A stretch of DNA of 64,000 nucleotides. Origin: Gemmobacter sp. Lineage in GTDB: Bacteria; Pseudomonadota; Alphaproteobacteria; Rhodobacterales; Rhodobacteraceae. The translations under genes and the position numbers were made by a program. Under the pieces are notes generated by a model. It ran no database searches. It had not been told where the DNA came from and saw only the letters and a list, made by a program, of their open reading frames with translations. The stretch spans positions 1 to 64,000 of the forward strand of contig NZ_JAUCBS010000005.1 of assembly GCF_034676705.1 (NCBI RefSeq). Reading direction: 5' to 3'. Below are positions 6,904 to 14,787 of this stretch, one piece after another (within the stretch, counting starts at the first letter, position 1; each line of letters opens with the position of its first letter).

Positions 6904-8544
6904 ATGACCAATTCAGCTGTTACTGCCAGCGCCGCGCCGCTGGATGTCGTGATCGTCGGCGGCGGTTTCGGCGGCATGTATGCCACCTACAAGTTCCGCG
7001 AGATGGGGCTGAAGATCCAGTCGTTCGAGGCCGGCGATGGCCTGGGCGGCGTGTGGTACTGGAACCGCTATCCGGGCGCCCGGGTGGATCTGCCCAGCAT
7101 CGATTACAGTTTCGCCTTTTCGCCCGAGATCGACCAGGAATGGACCTGGTCCGAGGAGTTCGCCGCCCAACCCGAATTGCTGGACTATATCAACTTCGTC
7201 GCCGACCGGCTGGATCTGCGCAAGCATTTCCGGTTCAACACCCGCATCGCCTCGGCCGTCTGGGACGAGGCCACGCAGCTGTGGACCCTGACCACCAGCA
7301 CCGGCGAAGCCATCGTGACGCGCTATTGCGTGATGGCGACCGGGCCGCTGTCGGTGCCCAAGACGCCGGACATCAAGGGATACGAGAAATTCCGGGGCGA
7401 GGCCTATATGGCCGGCAAGTGGCCGCACCAGCCGGTCAGCTATGCCGGCAAGCGCGTCGGCGTGATCGGCACCGGATCGACCGGCATCCAGATCGTGCAA
7501 GAAGTGGGGCCGCAGGCGGGCGAGCTGTTCGTGTTCCAGCGCACCCCCAGCTTTACCATGCCGATGCGCAATAAGAAGCTGTCGCCCGACTATGTGGCCG
7601 AGGTAAAGCGCAACTATCCCGGCCTGCGCGCATCCGCCCGGTTGTCGGCGGTGGGGGGGCTGCGCCCGCAATCCACCCGCGCGTTCTTCAGCGTGCCGCC
7701 CGAAACCCGCCGCGTCCTGCTGGAAGATGCCTGGAACCTGGGCGGGCTGTGCATGCTGGGCACGTTCAGCGATCTGCTGGTGAATGCCGAAGCCAACGAA
7801 CATGTCGCCGAATTCATCCGTGAAAAGATTGGCGAGGTGGTGAAGGATCCGGTCGTGGCGGAAAAGCTGAAGCCGCGCGGCTATCCGGTGTTTGCCCGCC
7901 GGCCCTGCCTCGATACCAGCTACTACGAGACCTACAACCTGCCCAACGTCCACCTGATGGATTGCATCGAGGATCCGATCCAGGAGATCACCGAAAAAGG
8001 CGTCCGCCTTGCCTCGGGCGAGGTTGAACTGGACATGATCATCTTCGCCACCGGCTATGACGGGCTGACGGGCGCGCTGCTGGCCTTTGACGTGATCGGC
8101 CGCAATGGGCAGAACCTGCGCGACAAGTGGGCCGATGGCCCGAAATCCATGCTGGGGCTGGGGATGGCGGGATTCCCGAACTTTTTCACCACGGTGGGGC
8201 CGAACGGGCCGTCGGCGCTGGCCAACATCATCCACATCAACGAAAATGACGTGGACTGGATCGCCCGCGCGATCACCTACATGGACGACAACGGGCTGTG
8301 CGCCATGGAACCCACCCCCGAGGCCGAGGCGCGCTGGATGGATCAGGTGCGCGAGATGGCGGGCCGCTCGCTCGTGTCCAAGGCCAAGACCTGGTATGTC
8401 GGCGCCAATATCGAAGGCAAGCCGCAGGGGCTGACGATCTATACCGGCGGCTTTGCCAAATATGTCGAAAGCTGCGAGGCGGCGGCACAGGGCAACTTCG
8501 CCGTCTACAGCTTTACCCCCCGCCGGGCGGTGGCGGCGGAATGA
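6904..8544 (+). CDS. FAD-dependent Baeyer-Villiger-type monooxygenase with an atypical fingerprint
   Basis: A 546-residue two-dinucleotide-binding flavoprotein of the cyclohexanone monooxygenase group. Residues about 14-30 hold the FAD motif VVIVGGGFGGMYATY. GVWYWNRYPGARVD near residue 50 is the conserved GxWxxNRYPGxxxD segment, and GVIGTGSTGIQIV near 190 is the NADPH Rossmann motif. The fingerprint FxGxxxHxxxWP is present as FRGEAYMAGKWP (163-174), but the histidine is replaced by Met169. Such enzymes insert oxygen next to a ketone. ATG 6904 is preferred because GGGAGA lies seven bases upstream; GTG codons at 6889 and 6901 are in frame but less well placed. It follows the SDR and probably works with it. 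Confidence 0.88.
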   Translation: MTNSAVTASAAPLDVVIVGGGFGGMYATYKFREMGLKIQSFEAGDGLGGVWYWNRYPGARVDLPSIDYSFAFSPEIDQEWTWSEEFAAQPELLDYINFVADRLDLRKHFRFNTRIASAVWDEATQLWTLTTSTGEAIVTRYCVMATGPLSVPKTPDIKGYEKFRGEAYMAGKWPHQPVSYAGKRVGVIGTGSTGIQIVQEVGPQAGELFVFQRTPSFTMPMRNKKLSPDYVAEVKRNYPGLRASARLSAVGGLRPQSTRAFFSVPPETRRVLLEDAWNLGGLCMLGTFSDLLVNAEANEHVAEFIREKIGEVVKDPVVAEKLKPRGYPVFARRPCLDTSYYETYNLPNVHLMDCIEDPIQEITEKGVRLASGEVELDMIIFATGYDGLTGALLAFDVIGRNGQNLRDKWADGPKSMLGLGMAGFPNFFTTVGPNGPSALANIIHINENDVDWIARAITYMDDNGLCAMEPTPEAEARWMDQVREMAGRSLVSKAKTWYVGANIEGKPQGLTIYTGGFAKYVESCEAAAQGNFAVYSFTPRRAVAAE

Positions 8545-8551
8545 TGCAGCG

Positions 8552-8582
8552 CCCGGGCAGCGGCTGGCAGCCGCTGCCCGGG
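8552..8582. terminator. Bidirectional terminator between the monooxygenase and the TRAP operon
   Basis: A perfect 14-base stem, CCCGGGCAGCGGCT (8552-8565) with AGCCGCTGCCCGGG (8569-8582), closes a GGC loop. It sits seven bases after the monooxygenase stop and 14 bases before the stop of the convergent dctM gene. Confidence 0.75.
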
Positions 8583-8596
8583 GCCATGGCGCGCGC

Positions 8597-9889
8597 CTAC
8601 AGGAACAGCCGCGGCAGCAGCAGGGCGATGTCGGGGATGAAGCTGAGCAGCAGCAGGCACACCACCAGCGCCAGGAAGAACGGCCAGGCCTCGCGCACAT
8701 AGTCCTCCATCCGCACCTTGGCGATGGAGATGGTGATGAACATCATCGTGCCGACCGGCGGGGTGAACCCCGCGATGGTCAGGTTCACCGCCATCACGAT
8801 GCCGAAATGCACCGGGTCGATGCCCAGCTGCGTGGCCACCGGCAGCAGAAGCGGCGTCATCAGGATGATGGCCGATCCGCCTTCGAAAAAGAAGCCGATG
8901 AACAGCAGCAGCAGGTTGACCACGATCAGCAGCACGATGGGGTCGCTGACAGATCCGACCAGCCAGGTCGAGAACGCGGCGGGAATGCCCTCCCACGTCA
9001 TGTAGGCGGCAAAGGCGTTGGCGGCGCAGATCAGGAACATCACGCCAGCGGTGGCCACCACCGATTCCTCGATGATCGCGCCCAGATGGTGCCATTTCAG
9101 TTCGCGGTAGATCACGGCGCCGACGAACAGCGCGTAAACCACGGCGACCGCCCCGGCCTCGGTCGGGGTGAACAGGCCAAGGCGCAGGCCCATGATGATG
9201 CCGAACGGCAGCAGCAGCGCCCAGATGCTGCGCCCGACCTGCGCGCCGATCTCGCGCAGCGTGGCGCGCCCGTCGCGGGCCGGCGCATAGCCGCGGTGGC
9301 GCGACACCAGCGCCACCGTGATCATCAGCACGACGCACAGCAGCAGCCCCGGCAGGAACCCGGCGGCGAACATCTTGGCCACCGACACATCGGCCACCAG
9401 CGCATACAGGATCAGGATGATCCCCGGCGGAATGATCGGCGTGATGCAGGACGAGGCGGCGGTGACCACGGTGGAAAACGCCCGGCCATAGCCCAGCCGT
9501 TCCATTTCCGGCACCAGCATCTTGGTCTGCATCGCGGCATCGGCGTTGGCAGACCCCGACAGCCCGCCCATCAGCGCCGACAGCGCGACGTTGACCTGCG
9601 CCATGCCGCCCCGCATGTGGCCGAACAGCAGGTTCGCCAGTTGCATCAGGCGGGTGGTGATGCCGGAATAGTTGAACACCACCCCCGCACAGGTAAAGAA
9701 CGGGATCGCCAGATAGGGAAAGGATTCCAGCGAGGCGACCATGTTCTGGATCATCGTTTCCTTGGGCATGAAGGTGTTGACGACGCCGAAATAGACGGCC
9801 GTCGCAATCAGCAGCGCCGTGGCGATCGGCACCCGCAGCGCGAACAGCGCGAACATCACCAGAATGGGCGAGAATGACAAAAGGGTCAT
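8597..9889 (-). CDS. dctM: TRAP transporter large permease (DctM)
   Basis: A 430-residue inner-membrane protein with about 12 hydrophobic segments, the DctM ion-transporter fold. Typical stretches are MGGLSGSANADAAMQTKMLVPEM, ASSCITPIIPPGIILILY and GGSAIILMTPLLLPVATQLGIDPVHFG. It carries a solute into the cytoplasm driven by a sodium or proton gradient, taking it from the DctP binding protein with DctQ as partner. The start ATG 9889 lies 26 bases after the dctQ stop in the same operon. The substrate is inferred only from context: a sugar acid or similar carboxylate. Confidence 0.93.
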   Translation of the reverse strand: MTLLSFSPILVMFALFALRVPIATALLIATAVYFGVVNTFMPKETMIQNMVASLESFPYLAIPFFTCAGVVFNYSGITTRLMQLANLLFGHMRGGMAQVNVALSALMGGLSGSANADAAMQTKMLVPEMERLGYGRAFSTVVTAASSCITPIIPPGIILILYALVADVSVAKMFAAGFLPGLLLCVVLMITVALVSRHRGYAPARDGRATLREIGAQVGRSIWALLLPFGIIMGLRLGLFTPTEAGAVAVVYALFVGAVIYRELKWHHLGAIIEESVVATAGVMFLICAANAFAAYMTWEGIPAAFSTWLVGSVSDPIVLLIVVNLLLLFIGFFFEGGSAIILMTPLLLPVATQLGIDPVHFGIVMAVNLTIAGFTPPVGTMMFITISIAKVRMEDYVREAWPFFLALVVCLLLLSFIPDIALLLPRLFL

Positions 9890-9914
9890 CGCGATTGGTC
9901 CTTGCAGGGGCCGG

Positions 9915-10439
9915 TCAGGGCGACAGATGTTCGGGGGCGGCCAGATCGTTCCCGGGCATCGCCTGCCCGCGCAGGCCCTGCACCAGATGGACAACCGAAT
10001 AGACCGTCATCAGCGCAAAGGCGGCCAGCGGGGCCAGGTTGATCCAGAAATACGGGATTTCCAGCACCGGCGTCTTGCGCACCCATCCGCCCGATGCCAG
10101 CACCCAGGCCAGCCAGCAGAACCAGGCATTGGCCGCAACCAGCGCGATGTCGGTCAGCACCGACAGCACCCGTTGCAGCCCGGGCGGCAGCAGTGCAAAG
10201 AACACGTCCACCGCGATCAGCGCCCGCTGGCGATACAGCCACGCGACGGCCGGAAAGGTGGACCAGGTGAAGCCCAGATAGGCGATTTCCTCGGTCGACA
10301 GCACGCTGACGGAAAACACCGCGCGCAGGAACACGTTCGCGATGATCACGCCGATCATGACGATGAAGGCCGCGCCGGCGACCCATAGTTCGGCCTGGCC
10401 AAGCAGGCGCCGGGAAAATGTCGGAAATGCAGGGTTCAT
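9915..10439 (-). CDS. dctQ: TRAP transporter small permease (DctQ)
   Basis: A 174-residue protein with four predicted membrane helices (first VAGAAFIVMIGVIIANVFLR). It has the DctQ segment VLSTEEIAYLGFTWSTFPAVAWLYRQRALIAVDVFF, where the conserved E..AY.....F.G and H/Q..V.V positions are recognisable. It forms the membrane complex with DctM. A hairpin separates it from the upstream dctP gene. Confidence 0.9.
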   Translation of the reverse strand: MNPAFPTFSRRLLGQAELWVAGAAFIVMIGVIIANVFLRAVFSVSVLSTEEIAYLGFTWSTFPAVAWLYRQRALIAVDVFFALLPPGLQRVLSVLTDIALVAANAWFCWLAWVLASGGWVRKTPVLEIPYFWINLAPLAAFALMTVYSVVHLVQGLRGQAMPGNDLAAPEHLSP

Positions 10440-10467
10440 GCGTGACCTCTGGCAGCTGGAGAGGATG

Positions 10468-10495
10468 CGGCCCCGGTCCCGAAGGAACGGGGCCG
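10468..10495 (-). terminator. Hairpin between dctP and dctQ
   Basis: CGGCCCCG (10468-10475) pairs with CGGGGCCG (10488-10495) around a 12-base loop. Lying directly after the binding-protein gene and before the permeases, it probably stabilises the dctP message or partly stops transcription, so that binding protein exceeds permease. Confidence 0.5.
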
Positions 10496-10502
10496 TGCCG
10501 GA

Positions 10503-11501
10503 TCAGGCGATGATTTCAAGCATCTTTTCATACATCCCCGGCGTCCATTCCGGGAATTGCTTCGGGGTATCGGCGGCGGCGGCGATGAAATCGGCCTTGT
10601 CGACCTCGTTGAACTTCAGCCCTGCCGCTTCCAGCTTGCCGCGGTATTCCACCTCCAGCGCCTCGACCAGCGGCTGGCGCACGGCGGTATAGCCGCGGCC
10701 CACCTCGTCCAGCGCCTTCTGCGCCTGGGCGGGCAGCCCCTCATACAGCTTTTGCGACATGATGATCGAGGTGGTGGCGACCAGATGCCCGGTCAACGAG
10801 ATGAAGGGCTGGGTCTCGAACAGCTTGGCCGAATACAGCACCGACAGCGGGCTTTCCGCACCTTCGGCCACGCCCTGGCTGAGCGCGGTATACACTTCGG
10901 ACCAAGCGGTGTTGGTGATGTTGCCGCCCAGCACGCGGCCGACCTCGTTCCACATCTTGGTGGGGGCATTGCGGATTTTCAGCCCGGCGGTATCGGCGCG
11001 CTTGGCCACCTGGCGTTTCGACAGCAGGTGGCGGGTGCCGAAATAGGTCATGGTCAGCACGCGCAGCCCCTTGGCGTGCAGCTTCTGTTCCCAGCCAGCG
11101 ACCAGATCCGAATTCCACGCCTTGCGGATGTCGTCGGGCTTTTTGAACATGTAGGGCGCCATGAACACGGCGAAGTCGTTGACGTGGTTGTAAAGATGGC
11201 TTGGATCGCTGTCTTGCAGGATCGGGGCGCCGCGCGACACGGCTTCGATGATGTCGACGGTCTTGCCCAGGGTCTCGGTCGGGAACACCTCGACCTTCAG
11301 GGTGCCGTCCGATGCCTCCTCGATGCGGCGGCCGAAATCCTGCCACATGGCGAACATCGGATCCTGGTTGCCGATGACCATGTTCATCCGCAGCAGGGTG
11401 GGCGTCTGCGCCCGCAGGATCGACGGTGCGGCCAGGCCCGATGCGGCGACGGCACCGCCAAGCATGACGCGATGCAGGAACTGCTGTCTGGTCAGTGTCA
11501 T
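10503..11501 (-). CDS. dctP: TRAP transporter solute-binding protein (DctP)
   Basis: A 332-residue periplasmic protein. The signal peptide (residues 1-31) contains TRQQFLHRVMLGGAVAASGLA and ends LRAQ; the RQxFL pattern is Tat-like but lacks the twin arginine. The mature part has DctP hallmarks: LRMNMVIGNQDPMF, the arginine-containing GLKIRNAPTKMWNEVGRVLGG, which binds the ligand carboxylate, and WSEVYTALSQGVAEGAESPLSV. ATG 11501 is preceded by GGGAGG. It heads the dctPQM operon and is separated from the FCD-GntR gene by a 191-base promoter region with a palindromic operator. It delivers an organic acid to DctQM. Confidence 0.92.
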   Translation of the reverse strand: MTLTRQQFLHRVMLGGAVAASGLAAPSILRAQTPTLLRMNMVIGNQDPMFAMWQDFGRRIEEASDGTLKVEVFPTETLGKTVDIIEAVSRGAPILQDSDPSHLYNHVNDFAVFMAPYMFKKPDDIRKAWNSDLVAGWEQKLHAKGLRVLTMTYFGTRHLLSKRQVAKRADTAGLKIRNAPTKMWNEVGRVLGGNITNTAWSEVYTALSQGVAEGAESPLSVLYSAKLFETQPFISLTGHLVATTSIIMSQKLYEGLPAQAQKALDEVGRGYTAVRQPLVEALEVEYRGKLEAAGLKFNEVDKADFIAAAADTPKQFPEWTPGMYEKMLEIIA

Positions 11502-11612
11502 ATCGTAGTCCTCCCTTGGCGCGGCGTTGCGCGCCTGTCCTTGTCCCCGGGAACGAGCCACGCCCCCGATTCTGCCATCACCCGACGGGCGGATGATGCC
11601 GGATCCTCCAAG

Positions 11613-11644
11613 ATATATGATGCATGATGTTTGCGTTGCGTCAA
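11613..11644 (-). promoter_or_regulatory. dctPQM promoter with ATGATGCATGAT operator (regulon site 1)
   Basis: Read on the minus strand, TTGACG (11639-11644) forms a -35 box and the palindrome-like ATCATGCATCAT (11617-11628) covers the -10 region. Near-identical arrangements occur at 16747-16774 and 23553-23572, each also with TTGACG. The FCD-family GntR encoded next door at 11693-12385 is the likely binder. Confidence 0.65.
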
Positions 11645-11692
11645 GCGTTTTACGCATCGGCAGGGCCCTGCGGCCTTGCGGCGCAGGCGAAA

Positions 11693-12385
11693 TCAGCCGC
11701 GCGCGCGGCCCCGTCCGGGGTTTGCCGCCTGTTCCTCGCCGACGGCGCGGATCAGGGGTTCTGCCCAGGCGATGTCTTCCTGCATCGACCTGCGGCTGCG
11801 TTCGCGGTCGCCGGCGGCCAGCGCCGCCAGCAGTTCGTGGTGCTTGTGTTCGTCGCCGGCAATCTCGCGCACCGGCATGCGGACGTGAAAGATGCGCAGG
11901 AACGGGCCGATCAGCGTCCACATGGATTCGCAGATACCCTCCAGAATGGGCATCCCCGACAGGCGCAGCACGGCAAAGTGGAAATCGCGGTTCAGCAGGC
12001 TGGCCCTGGCCGGATCGCTGGCGGCGGCGGCGATGAAGCGGGCATGCAGGGCGCGCAAATCCTCCAGATCCTGGGGGGTGACGCGGCCCGCCGCCTCCCA
12101 GGCCGCGCGGCCTTCCAGTTCCACGCGCACCGCCTGAATTTCCAGCAGCTGGTCGGTGCTGAACCGCGGCACCTGGACCGAGGTGGCGGCCCGCATTTCC
12201 AGCGCGCGTTCGCTGACCAGACGAAAGATCGCCTCGCGCACGGGGGTGATCGAGGTGCCGTAATCTTCGGCCAGCCCGGCGATGGTCAGCCGGTGACCGG
12301 GTTCATACTGGCCGTTCATCAGGGCCAGACGCAGGCTTTCATACAGCTGCGACGACAGGCTTTGACGGACGACCTTTTGCACCAT
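11693..12385 (-). CDS. GntR family transcriptional regulator (FadR/FCD type)
   Basis: A 230-residue regulator. The winged helix covers residues about 8-72 (LSSQLYESLRLALMNGQYEPG, LTIAGLAEDYGTSITPVREAIFRL). An all-helical FCD domain follows (about 80-215) with RVELEGRAAWEAA, DFHFAVLRLSG and EHKHHELLAALAAGD, where the Asp/His residues usually coordinate a metal and an organic-acid ligand. It is the last gene of the leftward operon from 16709, so it is co-expressed with the dehydrogenases. A shared palindrome upstream of dctP, in the 16.75 kb divergent region and upstream of the transketolase suggests it controls all three units. Confidence 0.92.
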   Translation of the reverse strand: MVQKVVRQSLSSQLYESLRLALMNGQYEPGHRLTIAGLAEDYGTSITPVREAIFRLVSERALEMRAATSVQVPRFSTDQLLEIQAVRVELEGRAAWEAAGRVTPQDLEDLRALHARFIAAAASDPARASLLNRDFHFAVLRLSGMPILEGICESMWTLIGPFLRIFHVRMPVREIAGDEHKHHELLAALAAGDRERSRRSMQEDIAWAEPLIRAVGEEQAANPGRGRARG

Positions 12386-12397
12386 GACCCACTCTCC

Positions 12398-12883
12398 TCA
12401 GCCGCGCGGCTGTTCCACGATCTCGATCAGCACACCATGCGGATCCATCATATATAGTCCGCGCAACCCCTTGGCGATGCCTTCGTCAATCGCCACCAGC
12501 CGGCCCTGATCGCGCCCGCCGCCGGCCAGGATGCGGGCGCGCAGCGCCGCCACGTCGGCGGTGCGCAGGCAGACATGCGCAACATTGCCCTGCGTGGCGC
12601 GGGGGTGGGCGGGCACGTCCTGCGGCGTTTCGAACTGGATGAATTCGATATGCGCGCCATGGCCATACAGATGCACCAAGCGCACCTGCGCGCCATCCAC
12701 GCCGGTAAAGGCGGCCAGCCACGGCAACCGGCGATCCCCGATGGGCTGGGCCTGAAAGCCCATGGTATCCTGCCAGAACCGGACCGAGGCGTCGATATCG
12801 GGCGTGATGAACCCGGTATGGTCGAACACCATTTCGGGCAGCGGGGGCAGGTCGGCGGGGGTATCGGCGGGGGTATCGGTCAT
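12398..12883 (-). CDS. VOC family (glyoxalase/dioxygenase fold) protein
   Basis: A 161-residue protein with paired beta-alpha-beta-beta-beta modules: FDHTGFITPDIDASVRFWQDTMGF and HIEFIQFETPQ in the first half, NVAHVCLRTADVAALRARI and GLYMMDPHGVLIEIVEQP in the second. Potential metal ligands are His (in FDHTGF), Glu (HIEF), His (VAHV) and Glu (LIEI), the usual VOC set. Such enzymes are glyoxalases, epimerases, dioxygenases or lyases. It overlaps the enolase-superfamily gene by four bases (ATGA), suggesting it acts in the same pathway. The reaction is unknown. Confidence 0.85.
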   Translation of the reverse strand: MTDTPADTPADLPPLPEMVFDHTGFITPDIDASVRFWQDTMGFQAQPIGDRRLPWLAAFTGVDGAQVRLVHLYGHGAHIEFIQFETPQDVPAHPRATQGNVAHVCLRTADVAALRARILAGGGRDQGRLVAIDEGIAKGLRGLYMMDPHGVLIEIVEQPRG

Positions 12884-13986
12884 GGGGTCAGCGTCTCCGT
12901 CCGGGTGACAAAGGGGGCAAGGCCGGCCCAGTCCAGCGCGGTGCCCGCGCCGGGCGCGGTGGGGGCCAGTGCATCGCCCCCGTCGATGGCCAAGGGGTGG
13001 CGCAGGTAGCCGTCGATCGGGTCGGCGCCCAGTTCGGGCAGGATCGCCTCGATCCGGGTCACGGCATCATGCGACAGGCCAAGGTGCTGGTGCAGGGTGG
13101 CAAAGACATGCGGGATCACCGCCTTGCCATGGCTGCGCGCCAGCGCCAGCCCATCCAGCGCCCAGCCGATGCCACCCGAGGCGGCAGCATCCAGCCGCAG
13201 GATATCGGCGCCTTCGGCCATGTCGCGCAACGATGCCAGATCCAGCGCATCTTCGCCCAGGCACAGCGGAACACGGGTGCGGCCGCGCAGATCGGCGGCG
13301 ATGCGCCAGTCGGTGGGGCCTACGGGGTCTTCCAGGAACAGGGCGCCGGTGTCCTCGGCCAGCCGGCACCACGGCAGGGCATCGGCGGCGCGGCGCCAGG
13401 ACCAGTGGGCATCCAGCCCAAAGCGCACGCCGGCGGGCAGGGCGGCGGCCAGCGCCTGCACCACGGCGCGGTCAAAGGCCAGGTCGCCGCCGTCGATCAT
13501 CAGCTTGATGGTGCGGAACCCGCGCGCGGCCAGCGCGGCGCCCTGCGCGGCGGCCACATCGGGGGTCATGCCATAGCCGATGACCGGCATCACCTCGACC
13601 CGGTCCCGGCGGGTGCCCAGCATCGCATGCAAAGGCAGGCCGGCCGCCTGTGCGGTGGCATCCCACAGCGCGATGTCGCACAGCGACACGCCCCGCACCA
13701 TCACCGCGCGCGGGGCGGGCGTGGGGCCAAGGGCGCGGTGGCGCAGATCCTCGCGCGCAGAGGCCGGCTGGCCGACATAGCGCCGCGCCGCCTCGGCCAC
13801 GATGTCGAACAGCGGAAAGCCCCGGTCATAGCCATAGGCGAACCCCTCGCTGCCGCCTGCCAGCACCAGCCGCAGCGCCACATAGGCGCGTTCGCGGATG
13901 TCCAGCGCGCCCAGCCGCACAGGCCGCGCCAGCGGGATCACGCAGCGCGCCACCTCGGCCCGGATGATCGTGTCGGATCCCGTCAA
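12880..13986 (-). CDS. Enolase-superfamily enzyme, mandelate racemase-like (probable sugar acid dehydratase)
   Basis: A 368-residue protein with an N-terminal capping domain and a C-terminal beta-barrel. The metal ligands are seen as GLDAHWSW, LFLEDPVG and LCLGED. The second-strand KxK motif is TIKLMIDGG, i.e. K161-L-M163, so one base is replaced by Met. At the barrel end RLDAAASGGIG and PHVFATLHQHL provide the Asp-His pair of the mandelate-racemase subgroup. This pattern favours a one-base proton abstraction such as syn/anti dehydration of an acid sugar over racemisation. It overlaps genes on both sides by ATGA. The substrate is unassigned; in context, a hexonate or related polyhydroxy acid. 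Confidence 0.85.
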   Translation of the reverse strand: MTGSDTIIRAEVARCVIPLARPVRLGALDIRERAYVALRLVLAGGSEGFAYGYDRGFPLFDIVAEAARRYVGQPASAREDLRHRALGPTPAPRAVMVRGVSLCDIALWDATAQAAGLPLHAMLGTRRDRVEVMPVIGYGMTPDVAAAQGAALAARGFRTIKLMIDGGDLAFDRAVVQALAAALPAGVRFGLDAHWSWRRAADALPWCRLAEDTGALFLEDPVGPTDWRIAADLRGRTRVPLCLGEDALDLASLRDMAEGADILRLDAAASGGIGWALDGLALARSHGKAVIPHVFATLHQHLGLSHDAVTRIEAILPELGADPIDGYLRHPLAIDGGDALAPTAPGAGTALDWAGLAPFVTRTETLTP

Positions 13987-14786
13987 CTCGATGCCCCCAG
14001 GTTCTGCGATTCCACCAGCAGGGAATTGCTGGTCATGCCACCATCCACCATCACCAGTTGCCCTGTCACGAAACTGGCAGCGTCCGAGGCCAGGAACACC
14101 GCCGTTCCCGTCAATTCCTCGGGGGCGGCCCAGCGGGCCATGGGGGTGCGGTCGACCACCACCTGTTCAAAGGGCGTGCCCAGGACATGGCGGTTCATCT
14201 CGGTCAGGATATAGCCCGGCCCGATCGCGTTGACGGTGATGTTGTGCGGCCCCAGTTCGGCCGCCAGCCCCCGCGTCAGGCCCAGCACGCCATGCTTGGC
14301 CGCGACATAGGAAATCACTCCGGGGCGGCTGGAGATGGACATGACCGATCCGGTGTTGATGATCCGCCCGCGCCCCTGCGCCCGCATCGGGCGGCAGCAG
14401 GCGCGCGACATGGCATAGACGGCGTTCAGGTTGATGTCGATCACCCGGGCAAAGGCGGGCATGGCATGATCCTCGACGGGCGCGCGGATCAGGATGCCGG
14501 CGTTGTTCATCAGAATGTCCAGCCGGCCCTGCGCCGCCACGATGGCATCGACATGGCTGTCCAGCGCGGCGAAATCGGTCACGTCGAACACGGCCGGGCT
14601 GGCCTTGCCCCCGGCGGCCAGGATGGTGTGGCAGGCGGCCTCGGCCACGTCGGGGCGCAGGTCGTTGACCACCACATGCGCCCCCGCCTCGGCCAGCGCG
14701 CGGGCAAAGGACAGGCCGATGCCCCGCCCCGCGCCGGTCACCAGCGCCACCTGCCCGTCCAGCCGGAAGCTGTCCAGAATGCCCAT
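13983..14786 (-). CDS. SDR oxidoreductase, gluconate 5-dehydrogenase-like
   Basis: A 267-residue SDR with TGAGRGIG, NNAG, Ser in TGSVMSISS, the YVAAK catalytic pair, and IGPGYILTEMN. The following segment RTPMARWAAPEELTGTAVFLASDAASFVTGQ and VDGG end closely follow the gluconate 5-dehydrogenase (IdnO/Gno) pattern. It would reduce a 5-keto-aldonate to the aldonate or the reverse. Together with the idonate-dehydrogenase-like gene at 16803, it makes a hexonate oxido-reduction pair plausible. The start is ATG 14786, two bases from the GldA-like stop. Confidence 0.88.
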   Translation of the reverse strand: MGILDSFRLDGQVALVTGAGRGIGLSFARALAEAGAHVVVNDLRPDVAEAACHTILAAGGKASPAVFDVTDFAALDSHVDAIVAAQGRLDILMNNAGILIRAPVEDHAMPAFARVIDINLNAVYAMSRACCRPMRAQGRGRIINTGSVMSISSRPGVISYVAAKHGVLGLTRGLAAELGPHNITVNAIGPGYILTEMNRHVLGTPFEQVVVDRTPMARWAAPEELTGTAVFLASDAASFVTGQLVMVDGGMTSNSLLVESQNLGASS

Positions 14787-14787
14787 C

